Shown one piece after another: positions 1-9,093 of a DNA stretch of 64,000 nucleotides. This DNA comes from an uncultured Lachnospiraceae bacterium. Lineage in GTDB: Bacteria > Bacillota > Clostridia > Lachnospirales > Lachnospiraceae. A program made the translations under genes and the position numbers. Location of the stretch: contig CAJTPF010000010.1 of assembly GCA_910578175.1 (NCBI GenBank), positions 32,708 to 96,707 on the forward strand, given 5' to 3'. Below the pieces are notes generated by a model. It saw only the letters and a program-made list of their open reading frames with translations. It was not told where the DNA came from and made no database searches. How positions within the stretch are numbered: the first letter of the stretch is position 1; each line of letters starts with the position of its first letter.

Positions 1-1
1 G

Positions 2-1891
2 GTCTACCGCAGACTGGATGAACTTTCCGGTGAAGATACACATGAAACTTTCTGGGAGCGGACAATGGAGCATTTCAGCGAAGGACACGGGTATTGGAAC
101 GGAGCCGGGGAATTCGGGAAAAATCTGCGGGAACTCACAGAAGGAGCAGACAGTGATCATGCAGAAACTCTTGTGCGTGAAGCCTATATGAAACGGCAGA
201 TCCGGGAAGTTATATCTTCCGGTATTCCGCCGGAAAAAATCGTCGTAGTAACCGGGGCATATCATGTAGAAGGATTAAAGAGTGATGCCCCGGAATTGAG
301 CGATGAAGAATTAAAACGGCTTCCTTTCGTGGAAGTGCAGAAAACATTGATGCCCTATTCCTACTACCGTCTTTCCTCACGGTCCGGTTATGGAGCGGGA
401 AATAAAGCTCCGGCATATTATGATTTGTTATGGAAAGGCTTTGTAAAAGGAGAAGCGGACTATGCAGCCCGCAGTTATCTGTCAAAACTTGCGTTCTGGC
501 AGCGCAGAAACGGGAATATGGTTTCTTCCGCAGAGGTTATTGAAGCGGTACGGCTTTCCTTTTCATTAGCGGAGCTTCATGGATATAGGATTCCCGCACT
601 GCGGGATTTAAGGGATGCCGCCATAACATGTATGGGACATGGAAATTTTGGGGAAATTGCCCAGGCAGTTGCCGATACGGAGATTGGAACGGCCATTGGC
701 AGCCTTCCCCAGGGAGTCAGCCGTACGTCGATTCAGAATGATTTCTATCGGTTGCTGGAGGAGTTGAATTTAAAACGATATTGTTCCGTGACGGCTGATG
801 ATCTGCATTTGGACCTTAGGGAAAAGCTGACGGTAAAATCCCGGAAGGCAGCATTTTTAGATATGGAGCGGTCATTTTTTCTTCACAGACTGCGGGTACT
901 GGGAATTTCATTTGTAAACTGGCAGCAGGTGCAGCAGGAAAAGGCAACCTGGGCAGAGCATTGGGTACTGCGATGGACTCCCGAGGCGGAAATTGAGATC
1001 GTGGAAGCGCAGTTAAAGGGAGATACGGTGCTTCAGGCGGCTTCCTTTCAAATGAAGGAAGAAGTGGAAAAGGGGGAGAGCATTGCAGCCATTGCAAAAA
1101 TTATAGAAGAATCCTTTTTATGCGGAATGCCAGATACGGTAAATTATGCCACAGGTGTTTTGCAGAAGATCGCCGTAGAAGCCGGAGCCGTGGAAGAAAT
1201 CGCAAAAACGGTACATAGTCTGTCGGTAGTCATACAGTATGGAACGATTCGTAAGATTTCGGGCGAAGCATTGATTCCGGTTCTGGAACAGTTATTTCTT
1301 CGGGCCTGCCTGCTCCTGCCGGAAAGCTGTATCTGCGATGATAATGCTTCCAGGGAAATGATTCAGGGTATACAGATGTTAAATGAAGCGGTACTGCATC
1401 ACGATTTTCTTTCGGAGGAGCGCTGGCTGCAGGTAATGACGGAAATCGCTGACAGGGATGACCTGAATACGAAGATTTCCGGTTATGCAGCCGCCATATT
1501 GCTGGAGCGGGGGAAGATCACAAATGCAGAGCTGGAAGTAAAGGTGGAACGCCGACTTTCCAGAGGGATTCCGGCCGATCTGGGAGCCGGATGGTTTGAA
1601 GGTCTTTCCATGAAAAACCGGTATGCATTGATCACCCGCATGAGTCTGTGGGAAAGTCTGGACCGCTATCTGGATACTTTGGATGACGAGGAATTTAAAC
1701 GGGCGCTGCTGTTTCTGCGCCGGGCCTTTGCTGATTTTACGGCAAGGGAAAAAAGTGATATTGCAGAGAATCTGGGAGAGTTGTGGCAGTTAAATCCGCA
1801 GCAGGTCAGCGAGGCGGTAAATGCGCCTGTTACCGCTGAAGCCCGGGAAATGCTGGATGAATTGGAAGATTTTGATTTTGGAGATATTTGA
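2..1891 (+). CDS. DUF5682 family protein, 5' end cut by the window
   Basis: The reading frame is open from base 2, upstream of the first ATG at 65, so the gene begins before the window. The N-terminal part contains a hydrophobic strand ending in TGAYHVEGL, like the GxxH strand of ChaN/TraB/erythromycin-esterase-like folds, which is the basis for the DUF5682 call. The rest (about residues 150-600) is alpha-helical without a recognised catalytic motif. The VWA gene begins 17 bases downstream. From established knowledge, DUF5682 proteins sit with a MoxR AAA+ ATPase and a VWA protein in chaperone-like or conflict-related modules; the MoxR gene would lie left of the window. The biochemical role is unknown. 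Confidence 0.75.
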   Translation, partial: VYRRLDELSGEDTHETFWERTMEHFSEGHGYWNGAGEFGKNLRELTEGADSDHAETLVREAYMKRQIREVISSGIPPEKIVVVTGAYHVEGLKSDAPELSDEELKRLPFVEVQKTLMPYSYYRLSSRSGYGAGNKAPAYYDLLWKGFVKGEADYAARSYLSKLAFWQRRNGNMVSSAEVIEAVRLSFSLAELHGYRIPALRDLRDAAITCMGHGNFGEIAQAVADTEIGTAIGSLPQGVSRTSIQNDFYRLLEELNLKRYCSVTADDLHLDLREKLTVKSRKAAFLDMERSFFLHRLRVLGISFVNWQQVQQEKATWAEHWVLRWTPEAEIEIVEAQLKGDTVLQAASFQMKEEVEKGESIAAIAKIIEESFLCGMPDTVNYATGVLQKIAVEAGAVEEIAKTVHSLSVVIQYGTIRKISGEALIPVLEQLFLRACLLLPESCICDDNASREMIQGIQMLNEAVLHHDFLSEERWLQVMTEIADRDDLNTKISGYAAAILLERGKITNAELEVKVERRLSRGIPADLGAGWFEGLSMKNRYALITRMSLWESLDRYLDTLDDEEFKRALLFLRRAFADFTAREKSDIAENLGELWQLNPQQVSEAVNAPVTAEAREMLDELEDFDFGDI

Positions 1892-1907
1892 AAGGTAAAG
1901 GAAAGCT

Positions 1908-3098
1908 ATGAATGAAACGGAACGAATGAAACGCTGGCGGCTGATCCTGGGTGCGGAAAGCAGTGAAAGATTTGCTTCCATGAATGGGAATGAGGAACCC
2001 GCCTTATCCGGAGAACAGGATTTAATGGACCAGGCGCTGGCGGCAATTTATAATCGAAGTGAATACGGTGGTTTCGGTTCCGGAAGAGGAGCCGGAAACG
2101 GGCCTTCCAATCCGCAGATAACCCGGTGGCTGGGAGATGTACGATCCCTGTTTGAAAAAGACCTGGTTACGGTAATACAGGGGGATGCCATGGAGCGGTG
2201 CGGACTTCGTCAGATGGTTTTCGAACCGGAACTGCTGGAGAATATAGAACCGGATATCAGTCTGGCTTCAACCATTCTTATGCTGAAGGATCAGATTCCC
2301 AAACGTTCCAAAGAGAGCGTACGTGCCTTTATTGCGAAAATCGTGGAGGAAATCAATAAGCTGCTGGAAGCGGATATCCGCCGTGCCGTAACGGCCGCGG
2401 TTAACCGCAGGAATCATTCGCCCATTCCCTCTGCCGCAGCCATGGATTTTCCGCTGACCATCCGCAGAAATCTGAAAAATTATGATCCGGAACTGGGAAC
2501 CATTGTACCGGAGCATTTTTACTTTTTTGACCGGACGACCATGGCGGCTTCCAGACAGTGGACCGTTATTCTGGATGTGGACCAGAGCGGTTCCATGGGA
2601 GAATCCGTGATATATTCTTCGATCATGAGCTGTATTCTTGCCAGCATGGCATCCATACGGACGCATATCGTAGCATTTGATACCAGTGTTGTGGATCTGA
2701 CGGAAAAATGTGAGGACCCGGTGGATTTACTGTTTGGTTTCCAGCTGGGAGGAGGAACGAATATAGAGCGTTCGGTGGCATACTGTGAGAAATTTGTGGA
2801 GAATCCTTCCAAAACCCTGTTTTTTCTGATCACGGATTTAGAGGAAGGGGGCAACCGGGCGGCTTTGCTGCACAGACTCCGGGAATTAAAAGAGTCCGGA
2901 GTAACCGTGGTATGCCTGCTGGCCATTGCCGACGGCGGAAAACCCTACTATGATGCACAGATGGCGGAGCGGGTGGCAGGACTGAAGATTCCCTGCTTTG
3001 CATGTAATCCCGAAATGCTTCCGTCCCTGCTGGAACGGGCATTTAAAGGACAGGATCTGGAAGCGTTCCGGAAAGAATTTGAGAAGAGAAAAAAATAA
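1908..3098 (+). CDS. VWA domain-containing protein (MoxR/DUF5682 partner)
   Basis: A 396-residue protein. The C-terminal half is a von Willebrand A domain with a complete metal-ion-dependent adhesion site: DQSGSMGES near residue 225, the threonine in GGGTN near 285, and the aspartate in ITDLEEGG near 310. The N-terminal 200 residues are helical. There is no signal peptide or membrane segment, so it should act in the cytoplasm. VWA proteins of this type bind Mg2+-dependent protein partners and work with MoxR AAA+ ATPases. It starts 17 bases after the DUF5682 gene, so the two are probably co-transcribed. Its stop lies 3 bases from the stop of the convergent flavoenzyme gene. Confidence 0.85.
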   Translation: MNETERMKRWRLILGAESSERFASMNGNEEPALSGEQDLMDQALAAIYNRSEYGGFGSGRGAGNGPSNPQITRWLGDVRSLFEKDLVTVIQGDAMERCGLRQMVFEPELLENIEPDISLASTILMLKDQIPKRSKESVRAFIAKIVEEINKLLEADIRRAVTAAVNRRNHSPIPSAAAMDFPLTIRRNLKNYDPELGTIVPEHFYFFDRTTMAASRQWTVILDVDQSGSMGESVIYSSIMSCILASMASIRTHIVAFDTSVVDLTEKCEDPVDLLFGFQLGGGTNIERSVAYCEKFVENPSKTLFFLITDLEEGGNRAALLHRLRELKESGVTVVCLLAIADGGKPYYDAQMAERVAGLKIPCFACNPEMLPSLLERAFKGQDLEAFRKEFEKRKK

Positions 3099-3101
3099 AG
3101 A

Positions 3102-4772
3102 TCACATACATTCCGTACAGATATAATCGGGAACGGTTCGCTCGTTTATAACTGACTCATACAGCCGCCAGCCGCCGGCGAGGTTAAAACAGTCGTACCC
3201 GGAACCGGCCAGCATCCGGCAGGCAATATAGCTGCGGAGACCGCTGTGGCAGTGAACATAAACAGGTTTGTCTTTCGGGATTTCCTTCATGCGTTCTCTC
3301 AATGAATCTACCGGAATATGAATAAAACCGTCGATCCTTCCCCGCTGTACTTCCGTCTGTGTTCTTACATCAAGAAGGGTGACGCTTTCGTCATGGGGAA
3401 GTTTTTCGATATCATGCCAGAAGAACTGACGGATTTTTCCGGTAATGATATTTTCAGCTACAAAACCCAGCATATTAACGGGATCTTTTGCACTGCCAAA
3501 AGGCGGAGCGTAGCAAAGTTCAAGCCCTGTAAGATCCGTTATCTTTGCTTCAAAGCGGATGGCTGTTGCCAGTATATCCAGGCGTTTGTCCACGCCGTCA
3601 AATCCGATGATCTGTGCACCGATTACTTTCAGCGTCTTTTTATCCCACAGAGCTTTGATGGACAGGTTGTTTGCGCCAGGATAATAAGCTGCATGGGAAC
3701 CTGAGTAAATGTAAGTTTTGTCATAATCGATATCCGCCGCCGCCGCATTTTTTTCATTAAGACCGGTAGTGGCTACTGTCATGTCAAAAAGTTTAAGGAC
3801 TGCAGAACCCTGGGTTCCCGTATATTCGGAACACAGACCGGCAATATTATCCGCTGCCACACGTCCCTGTTTATTGGCGGGACCGGCAAGAGGAATAAAT
3901 GCGGCGGACTTGGTGATAAAATCCTCGGTTTTTACTGCATCTCCTACCGCATAAATGTTTTGGATGCTGGTTTTCATATGTTTATCTACAAGAATGCTTC
4001 CACGACTGTCGGTCTCGATGCCACATTCCCGGGCCAGAGATGTTTCGGGGCGGACGCCTACGGACATAATGATCAATTCAGCACCAATCTCACCCTTTTG
4101 TAAAATAACCGTATTACCATCAATGGACTTTACTCCGTTATTCAGATACAGTCGGATTCCTTTTTCTCTGATATACCGGTGGACATCCGCTGCCATGTCA
4201 AAATCAAGGGGTGCGATGAGATGGTCGGCAAGTTCTATAATGGAAACTTCAAGTCCCGCTTCCCGGAGATTTTCTGCCATTTCAACCCCGATATATCCGC
4301 CGCCGATCACAACGGCGGATTTTGGTTTTTGTCTTTCGATATATTCTTTTATTTTTATGGTATCCGGAATATTGCGGAGGGTAAATACGATACCGCTGTC
4401 TATTCCCGGGATATCCGGTCTGACCGGCTCGGCGCCGGGAGAAAGTATGAGATGATCATACCGTTCTTCATAGATCTGACCAGTAACCAGATTTTTTACT
4501 TCTACTGTTCTGGCTTCCGGGTTAATCTTAACTGCCTCATTTTTTATCCGGACGTCGATATTAAACCTGGATTTAAAACTTTCCGGTGTCTGTAAAGTAA
4601 GATTTTTTCTTTCGGTGATCACTCCGCCGATATAATACGGCAGACCGCAGTTGGCGAAAGAAACAAATTCACCCCGCTCTAAAATAATGATCTCCGCCGA
4701 TTCATCAAGTCTGCGAAGCCTGGCAGCTGCTGAAGCCCCGCCTGCAACGCCGCCTATTATAACTGTTTTCAT
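3102..4772 (-). CDS. CoA-disulfide reductase-like FAD/NAD(P) oxidoreductase with C-terminal rhodanese domain
   Basis: A 556-residue fusion. Residues 1-440 are a pyridine nucleotide-disulfide oxidoreductase: the N-terminal FAD Rossmann motif is IIGGVAGGASAA, the single redox cysteine is Cys42 in FANCGLPYYIGG, the second Rossmann motif is VVIGGGYIGVEMAE near 155, and an FAD motif YAVGDA lies near 280. Residues 455-545 are a rhodanese with active-site loop HCHSGLRS; the protein ends in a CTEC motif. Such CoADR-rhodanese fusions reduce CoA disulfide, persulfides or polysulfide, so a role in sulfur or oxidative stress is likely. It is the only clear - strand gene, convergent with the VWA gene. A GTGAC-aaa-GTCAC palindrome lies near its putative promoter. 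Confidence 0.9.
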   Translation of the reverse strand: MKTVIIGGVAGGASAAARLRRLDESAEIIILERGEFVSFANCGLPYYIGGVITERKNLTLQTPESFKSRFNIDVRIKNEAVKINPEARTVEVKNLVTGQIYEERYDHLILSPGAEPVRPDIPGIDSGIVFTLRNIPDTIKIKEYIERQKPKSAVVIGGGYIGVEMAENLREAGLEVSIIELADHLIAPLDFDMAADVHRYIREKGIRLYLNNGVKSIDGNTVILQKGEIGAELIIMSVGVRPETSLARECGIETDSRGSILVDKHMKTSIQNIYAVGDAVKTEDFITKSAAFIPLAGPANKQGRVAADNIAGLCSEYTGTQGSAVLKLFDMTVATTGLNEKNAAAADIDYDKTYIYSGSHAAYYPGANNLSIKALWDKKTLKVIGAQIIGFDGVDKRLDILATAIRFEAKITDLTGLELCYAPPFGSAKDPVNMLGFVAENIITGKIRQFFWHDIEKLPHDESVTLLDVRTQTEVQRGRIDGFIHIPVDSLRERMKEIPKDKPVYVHCHSGLRSYIACRMLAGSGYDCFNLAGGWRLYESVINERTVPDYICTECM

Positions 4773-4847
4773 ATTCTGTACCTCTTTTCTGAATGAAGAT
4801 TTTTCTACGGTTCTGTTTTTTGATATTGATTTAAATCTTATATCCTG

Positions 4848-4888
4848 ATTATACGAAAGAAGATTTTATCATTCAGTGACAAAGTCAC
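4848..4888 (-). promoter_or_regulatory. Possible promoter/operator of the flavoenzyme gene
   Basis: On the - strand there is a TATAAT (complement of 4848-4853) with no convincing -35. The perfect palindrome GTGAC-aaa-GTCAC (4876-4888) lies where the -35 region would be, suggesting an operator. Both are seen in the sequence; the regulatory role is inference. Confidence 0.35.
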
Positions 4889-4995
4889 GGGATATAAGAT
4901 TTTCAAACTTCCGTCTCTGCGGTGTCCCTCAGCCGTAACACAATCCATAGCCCTCTCTTCGTAATAAAAATTTAATAGATTAATTGTTTCTTGTA

Positions 4996-5004
4996 TGCTA
5001 TAAT
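4996..5004 (+). promoter_or_regulatory. Extended -10 promoter for the cdaA-region genes
   Basis: TGC-TATAAT is a consensus extended -10 element. No good -35 is placed 17 bases upstream. The predicted transcription start is about 5011, about 77 bases before the first gene. The region 4773-5087 is the divergent intergenic space between the flavoenzyme gene and the 5088 gene; I see no gene in it. Confidence 0.5.
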
Positions 5005-5087
5005 TAGAAAGTGAGCCTGTAATGGGTTGGTTTGCGTACAAAAAAATAAAATATCATGTTTTATCTTAATAAAAACGAGGTGCCATT

Positions 5088-5540
5088 ATGCTGAATGAGG
5101 AAAAGATCAGGCTGATGACAAAGCTTGCATTGTATGAGGAAAAGAACGGAAAAAAGGCGTTATCAGCAAATAAGTATTTTAGAAACGATTACATAAGCAT
5201 AAATATGATTAATACGGTTTTAACGGTATCCTTTGCATATCTGCTGGGACTGGTACTCTGGGTGGTTTATGAAGTGGATTATTTTATGCAGGAGATTACC
5301 AATATTGACCTGATCGCTTTGGGAAAACAGGTGCTGCTCATTTATGTTATCGTTCTGATCATTTTTTTGTTCATATCATATGTGGTGTATTCGGTCCGGT
5401 ACCGGAACATGAAAATGGAAAACCGGGCATATGCAGACGATCTGAAAGAGTTATATTTAATGTATAAGCGGGAAGAAAAATATAAAAACGAATATCGACC
5501 GGGAGGAGAACGTTCAGATGATGAAAATTTTGGTTTTTAA
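5088..5540 (+). CDS. Uncharacterised two-TM membrane protein upstream of cdaA
   Basis: A 150-residue protein with a charged N terminus (about 35 residues), two hydrophobic segments at about 42-62 and 84-106, and a charged, probably cytoplasmic C-terminal tail. A good ribosome binding site (GAGGTG) precedes the ATG. The 3' end overlaps the next gene by 23 bases, so translation is probably coupled. I do not recognise the family. Its place at the head of the cdaA-cdaR-glmM block suggests a cell-envelope role or a link to c-di-AMP signalling, but that is only context. Confidence 0.7.
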   Translation: MLNEEKIRLMTKLALYEEKNGKKALSANKYFRNDYISINMINTVLTVSFAYLLGLVLWVVYEVDYFMQEITNIDLIALGKQVLLIYVIVLIIFLFISYVVYSVRYRNMKMENRAYADDLKELYLMYKREEKYKNEYRPGGERSDDENFGF

Positions 5541-6462
5541 GGAAAAGTTAAAAAAAATATACAGTACCCATTCTCTGTACATAATACCGGCGATCAGATT
5601 TTTGGCAGCACTGACCTCGCTTCTGGTCATTAATTCCAATATAGGTTTTATGAATAAACTGGATCATCCGGCTGCCGCGATTTTTATTGCAGCCGTATGT
5701 TCTTTTATACCTGCGGGGATAACGGTTTTAATCCTGTCGGTGATAATTCTGCTGAATCTGTATTCTCTGGCAGTAGAACTGGCGGCGGTAACGCTGATCC
5801 TTATGCTGGTGATGTTTATCGTGTATTATAGATTTACACCAAAAGACAGCTATGTGCTGATATTGGTTCCGGTTTTATTTTTCTTAAAGATTCCATATGT
5901 GATTCCGCTGGTTGCGGGTATAATATTAACACCGGTATCTGTGGTATCTGTGTCGTTTGGTACGATATTATACTATATAATGAAATACACCAAAGAAAAT
6001 GCGGCGTTGATAGCCAATTCTTCTGCGGATGCCGGGCTGGCCAGAATAGAAAATCTTCTGAACAATATCATTAAAAATAAAGAAATGATGCTGATGATCG
6101 TGGTTTTTTCACTGGTACTCATTATGGTATATGTGATCAAACGTTTAACCATCGACCATGCACATGTGATCGCTATCGTTTCGGGAGGATTAACGGAACT
6201 GGTTGCCATAATATGTGCGGCTTTCATAATGGACATCAAGAGCGATCCGGTATGGATGATCGCAGTGTTTGCGGTCTTAAGTACGGGTATCGTATATTTG
6301 CTTAATATATTTATTCTGTCGGTTGATTACAGCAGAACGGAGTATACGCAGTTTGAGGATGATGAATACTATTATTATGTAAAGGCTGTACCGAAGATAA
6401 AAGTGACTGCACCGGAAGTTAAGGTAAAACATATCAATGTGCAAAGAGTAAAACAGAGATAA
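5518..6462 (+). CDS. Uncharacterised multi-pass membrane protein upstream of cdaA
   Basis: A 314-residue, very hydrophobic protein with about eight predicted membrane segments and a polar C-terminal tail rich in Tyr, Lys and Val. The start at 5518 overlaps the previous gene and has a GGGAGGAG ribosome binding site at about 5501-5508. No family motif is recognised. The gene ends 33 bases before cdaA, so it is almost certainly in the same transcript. Confidence 0.7.
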   Translation: MMKILVFKEKLKKIYSTHSLYIIPAIRFLAALTSLLVINSNIGFMNKLDHPAAAIFIAAVCSFIPAGITVLILSVIILLNLYSLAVELAAVTLILMLVMFIVYYRFTPKDSYVLILVPVLFFLKIPYVIPLVAGIILTPVSVVSVSFGTILYYIMKYTKENAALIANSSADAGLARIENLLNNIIKNKEMMLMIVVFSLVLIMVYVIKRLTIDHAHVIAIVSGGLTELVAIICAAFIMDIKSDPVWMIAVFAVLSTGIVYLLNIFILSVDYSRTEYTQFEDDEYYYYVKAVPKIKVTAPEVKVKHINVQRVKQR

Positions 6463-6495
6463 CAGGAAATAAAATATAACAGAAAGGAGAAAGGC

Positions 6496-7416
6496 ATGCA
6501 GGTATTTATACAAAATATTATCACATTTCTTGAGCAATATCTAACGATACCCAAATTTTCCGGTACGGATGCAGTGGAAATTCTGATAATCGCATTTCTG
6601 GTGTATGAAATCATGCTCTGGATCAAGAATACAAGAGCATGGATGCTGTTTAAAGGCATTATAATCTTACTTGCATTCGTTCTTCTTGCGACGATTTTTA
6701 ATCTGACCACGATCCTCTGGATCGCGGATAAGACCTTTAATGTGGGTGTGATAGCTGCGATCGTGGTATTTCAACCGGAACTGAGGAGGGCTTTGGAACA
6801 GCTGGGACGGAAAAATTTTCTCAACAGTATTTTAAATTTTGATGAATCCAAGAATACAAACGAGCGTTTCAGTGACAAAACCGTAAATGAACTGGTTAAA
6901 GCTACATTTGAACTGGCGAAACATAAGACGGGGGCATTGATGGTCATAGAACGGGAAGTCCGTCTGGCTGAATATGAGAGAACTGGCATAGACCTGGATG
7001 CAGAGATCAGTAATCAGTTGCTGATCAATATATTTGAACACAATACACCGCTTCACGACGGAGCCATAATCATCAGGGGCAACCGGATAACTTCGGCCAC
7101 CTGTTACCTGCCATTATCCGATAATATGGAACTGGGCAAGGAACTTGGAACCAGACACAGAGCCGGAGTCGGAGTCAGCGAGGTTACGGATAGTCTTACG
7201 ATAATCGTATCCGAGGAAACCGGAAAGGTGTCCCTTGCACTGGGCGGAAAACTGATCCGAAGCGTGGACGGCGATGAATTAAGGAACAGACTGATCGAGA
7301 TTCAGAATAAATCCTTTGATACCAAGAGATTCAAGATATGGAAAGGAAGAAAACATATTCCTTCGGCTGACGGTAAGGAGGCGAAATCATCACATGAAAA
7401 AAACGCTGACAAATAA
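6496..7416 (+). CDS. cdaA: Diadenylate cyclase CdaA
   Basis: This membrane enzyme condenses two ATP to c-di-AMP. Three N-terminal hydrophobic segments (about residues 25-100) precede the DAC domain at about 110-270, which has both signature motifs: DGA (HDGAIII) and RHR (GTRHRAGVG). At 306 residues it is slightly longer than the usual 270-280, with a charged C-terminal tail. The ribosome binding site is AAAGGAGAAAGG before ATG 6496. The next gene, its YbbR partner, starts inside the last 23 bases. c-di-AMP controls K+ and osmolyte transport and wall homeostasis; CdaA is regulated by CdaR and GlmM, both encoded just downstream. Confidence 0.95.
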   Translation: MQVFIQNIITFLEQYLTIPKFSGTDAVEILIIAFLVYEIMLWIKNTRAWMLFKGIIILLAFVLLATIFNLTTILWIADKTFNVGVIAAIVVFQPELRRALEQLGRKNFLNSILNFDESKNTNERFSDKTVNELVKATFELAKHKTGALMVIEREVRLAEYERTGIDLDAEISNQLLINIFEHNTPLHDGAIIIRGNRITSATCYLPLSDNMELGKELGTRHRAGVGVSEVTDSLTIIVSEETGKVSLALGGKLIRSVDGDELRNRLIEIQNKSFDTKRFKIWKGRKHIPSADGKEAKSSHEKNADK

Positions 7417-8758
7417 TATAGCATTAAAGCTGATTTCCCTGTTTTTTGCGGCGATATTCTGGATTGTCGTGGTAAATGTAGACGATCCGGAAGTTACAAG
7501 ATCGATTTCGGGTATACCGGTGGTCGTTCTGGATGAAGGCGTGATCACCAACCAGAACCAGGTATATGAAATTGCTTCCGGGGATATGGTGACCATTAAT
7601 GTAACGGGACCCCGCTCCCAGGTGGATAAGATGACAAGGGATGATTTTCTGGCAGAGGCCCCCTTCAGTGAGAAATCAAATGTAGATGCAGTCCCGATCT
7701 ATGTTTCGTTCCGTAATTCCAAATATGAAAAATCCTGTGAGATCAACCAGAAAACCAGAACAATGAAACTTCAGGTAGAAAATATAGTATCAAAATCCTA
7801 TGAGATCAATATCAATAAGACCGGAAACGAAATGGCAGGTTATATGATCGGTAAAGAATCATTGTCGCCGTCTACGGTTACAGTCACAGCGCCGGAATCC
7901 GTTATTGATATAATCAGTAAAGTTCAGGTGAATTTGGATGTATCAGGTCATACCGATAGTTTCAGCGAAGAACTGACGATCATGTATTATACGGAAACCG
8001 GCTCGGTGATTGCCATGGATGATCATGTAAATGTCAGTGCAAAGACAACGAATGTAAGTGTACAGATGTACTCTATTAAGGAAGTTCCGCTGAAGTTTGG
8101 CAGTACGGGAACCGTTGCAGACGGTTATGAACTGGTGGAGATTACAAGTAATAAACAGACCGTAAAAATTGCAGGAACAGCGGTGAACCAGATTGACAGT
8201 ATTGAATTGCCAGATGAACTGATCAATATTTCCGGTGCGACACAGGATGTGGTGGTAAACATTGACGTAGCAGCGCAGCTTCCGAGCGGAACGACTCTGG
8301 TGGATGAAGAAAACGATTCGGTTGTAACGGTAACTGCGAAGATTGAACAGTTAGTCCGTCATACCTATAATCTTCCGATCAGTGAGATAGATATGCATAA
8401 TCTGTCTGAGGAACTGAAAGCGGAATTTATGGAACAGAGTATCAGTTTCCGGCTTACGGGACGCCAGTCGGTGCATGATGCCTTTAACATGGGGGATTTA
8501 AATGCATATGTTGATCTGAGAAACGCCAGAGTAGGGACGAATGAGGTGATCGTAAGGATGACCGTACCGGAAGGACTGAAACTCAGTTCGGAAGTAAGAG
8601 CCAATGTTCAGGTAACCAGTCTCCAGGCTGAAACCACCAGCATACAGGAGACGACTACGGAGCAGCAAACCGAAACGACAGAAACCACTGCTCCGTTAAA
8701 TGAGACGAAGGACGATAATAGTGAGCCGGAAGGTGAAAGTTTGAAAAACGAAGAATAG
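7394..8758 (+). CDS. cdaR: CdaR-type YbbR-domain protein, regulator of CdaA
   Basis: A 454-residue protein when started at ATG 7394, which has a TAAGGAGG ribosome binding site and directly precedes a short Lys-rich stretch and a single membrane anchor (about residues 8-28). The frame stays open upstream to 7316 inside cdaA, but that start has no support. Four YbbR-like beta repeats follow outside the membrane, for example GIPVVVL near 45 and the EVPLKF-type repeat near 230. The Thr/Glu-rich C-terminal tail (about 415-450) is low-complexity. Known CdaR proteins bind CdaA and tune c-di-AMP synthesis. The gene overlaps cdaA by 23 bases. Confidence 0.9.
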   Translation: MKKTLTNNIALKLISLFFAAIFWIVVVNVDDPEVTRSISGIPVVVLDEGVITNQNQVYEIASGDMVTINVTGPRSQVDKMTRDDFLAEAPFSEKSNVDAVPIYVSFRNSKYEKSCEINQKTRTMKLQVENIVSKSYEININKTGNEMAGYMIGKESLSPSTVTVTAPESVIDIISKVQVNLDVSGHTDSFSEELTIMYYTETGSVIAMDDHVNVSAKTTNVSVQMYSIKEVPLKFGSTGTVADGYELVEITSNKQTVKIAGTAVNQIDSIELPDELINISGATQDVVVNIDVAAQLPSGTTLVDEENDSVVTVTAKIEQLVRHTYNLPISEIDMHNLSEELKAEFMEQSISFRLTGRQSVHDAFNMGDLNAYVDLRNARVGTNEVIVRMTVPEGLKLSSEVRANVQVTSLQAETTSIQETTTEQQTETTETTAPLNETKDDNSEPEGESLKNEE

Positions 8759-8770
8759 AAGGTGTGAAGA

Positions 8771-9031
8771 TTGATAAGTGAAAAAGTAACGGTGATCACG
8801 GAGGCGGGGTTACATTTTCGTCCGGCCAGCCGGCTGAGCGAAGAAGCAATAAAGTATGATTGCTCCGTTCAATTTAAATTCGGTGATTCCGTGGGAAGTC
8901 TGAAAAGCTTTTTAGGGATTCTGGCAGCGGGAATCAGACAAAATACGGAAATTGAAATTATCTGTGAGGGTGTGGATGAGGAAGCAGCGTTACATAATAT
9001 AGTACAATTAATAAAAGACGGCCTGAAATAA
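8771..9031 (+). CDS. HPr-family phosphocarrier-like protein
   Basis: An 86-residue protein started at TTG 8771. It has the PTS HPr signature around the active-site histidine (AGLHFRPAS, equal to His15) and a serine in SLKSFLGIL at the position of regulatory Ser46. It could therefore be phosphorylated at both sites, or be a Crh-like regulatory paralogue. No enzyme I or other PTS gene is nearby. It lies 12 bases after cdaR and 62 bases before glmM. Whether it carries phosphate to sugars or only senses glycolytic state cannot be told from sequence. Confidence 0.88.
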   Translation: MISEKVTVITEAGLHFRPASRLSEEAIKYDCSVQFKFGDSVGSLKSFLGILAAGIRQNTEIEIICEGVDEEAALHNIVQLIKDGLK

Positions 9032-9093
9032 ACAGGCTGCCGGCCAGAACCGGAAAAATGGAATATTGCGAGAAATTTTGAAAGGAATTGTAT

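Noticed and set aside
3318..4595. Long + strand ORFs opposite the flavoenzyme gene
   Set aside because: They are antisense shadows; the - strand frame encodes a complete, motif-rich enzyme.
4838..5041. A 67-residue - strand ORF in the divergent gap
   Set aside because: It overlaps the promoter elements of both neighbouring units, lacks a ribosome binding site and has no recognisable sequence.
7316..7393. Upstream in-frame extension of the YbbR protein
   Set aside because: It lies entirely within cdaA and would precede the clear Lys-rich start and membrane anchor at 7394, which has a good ribosome binding site.
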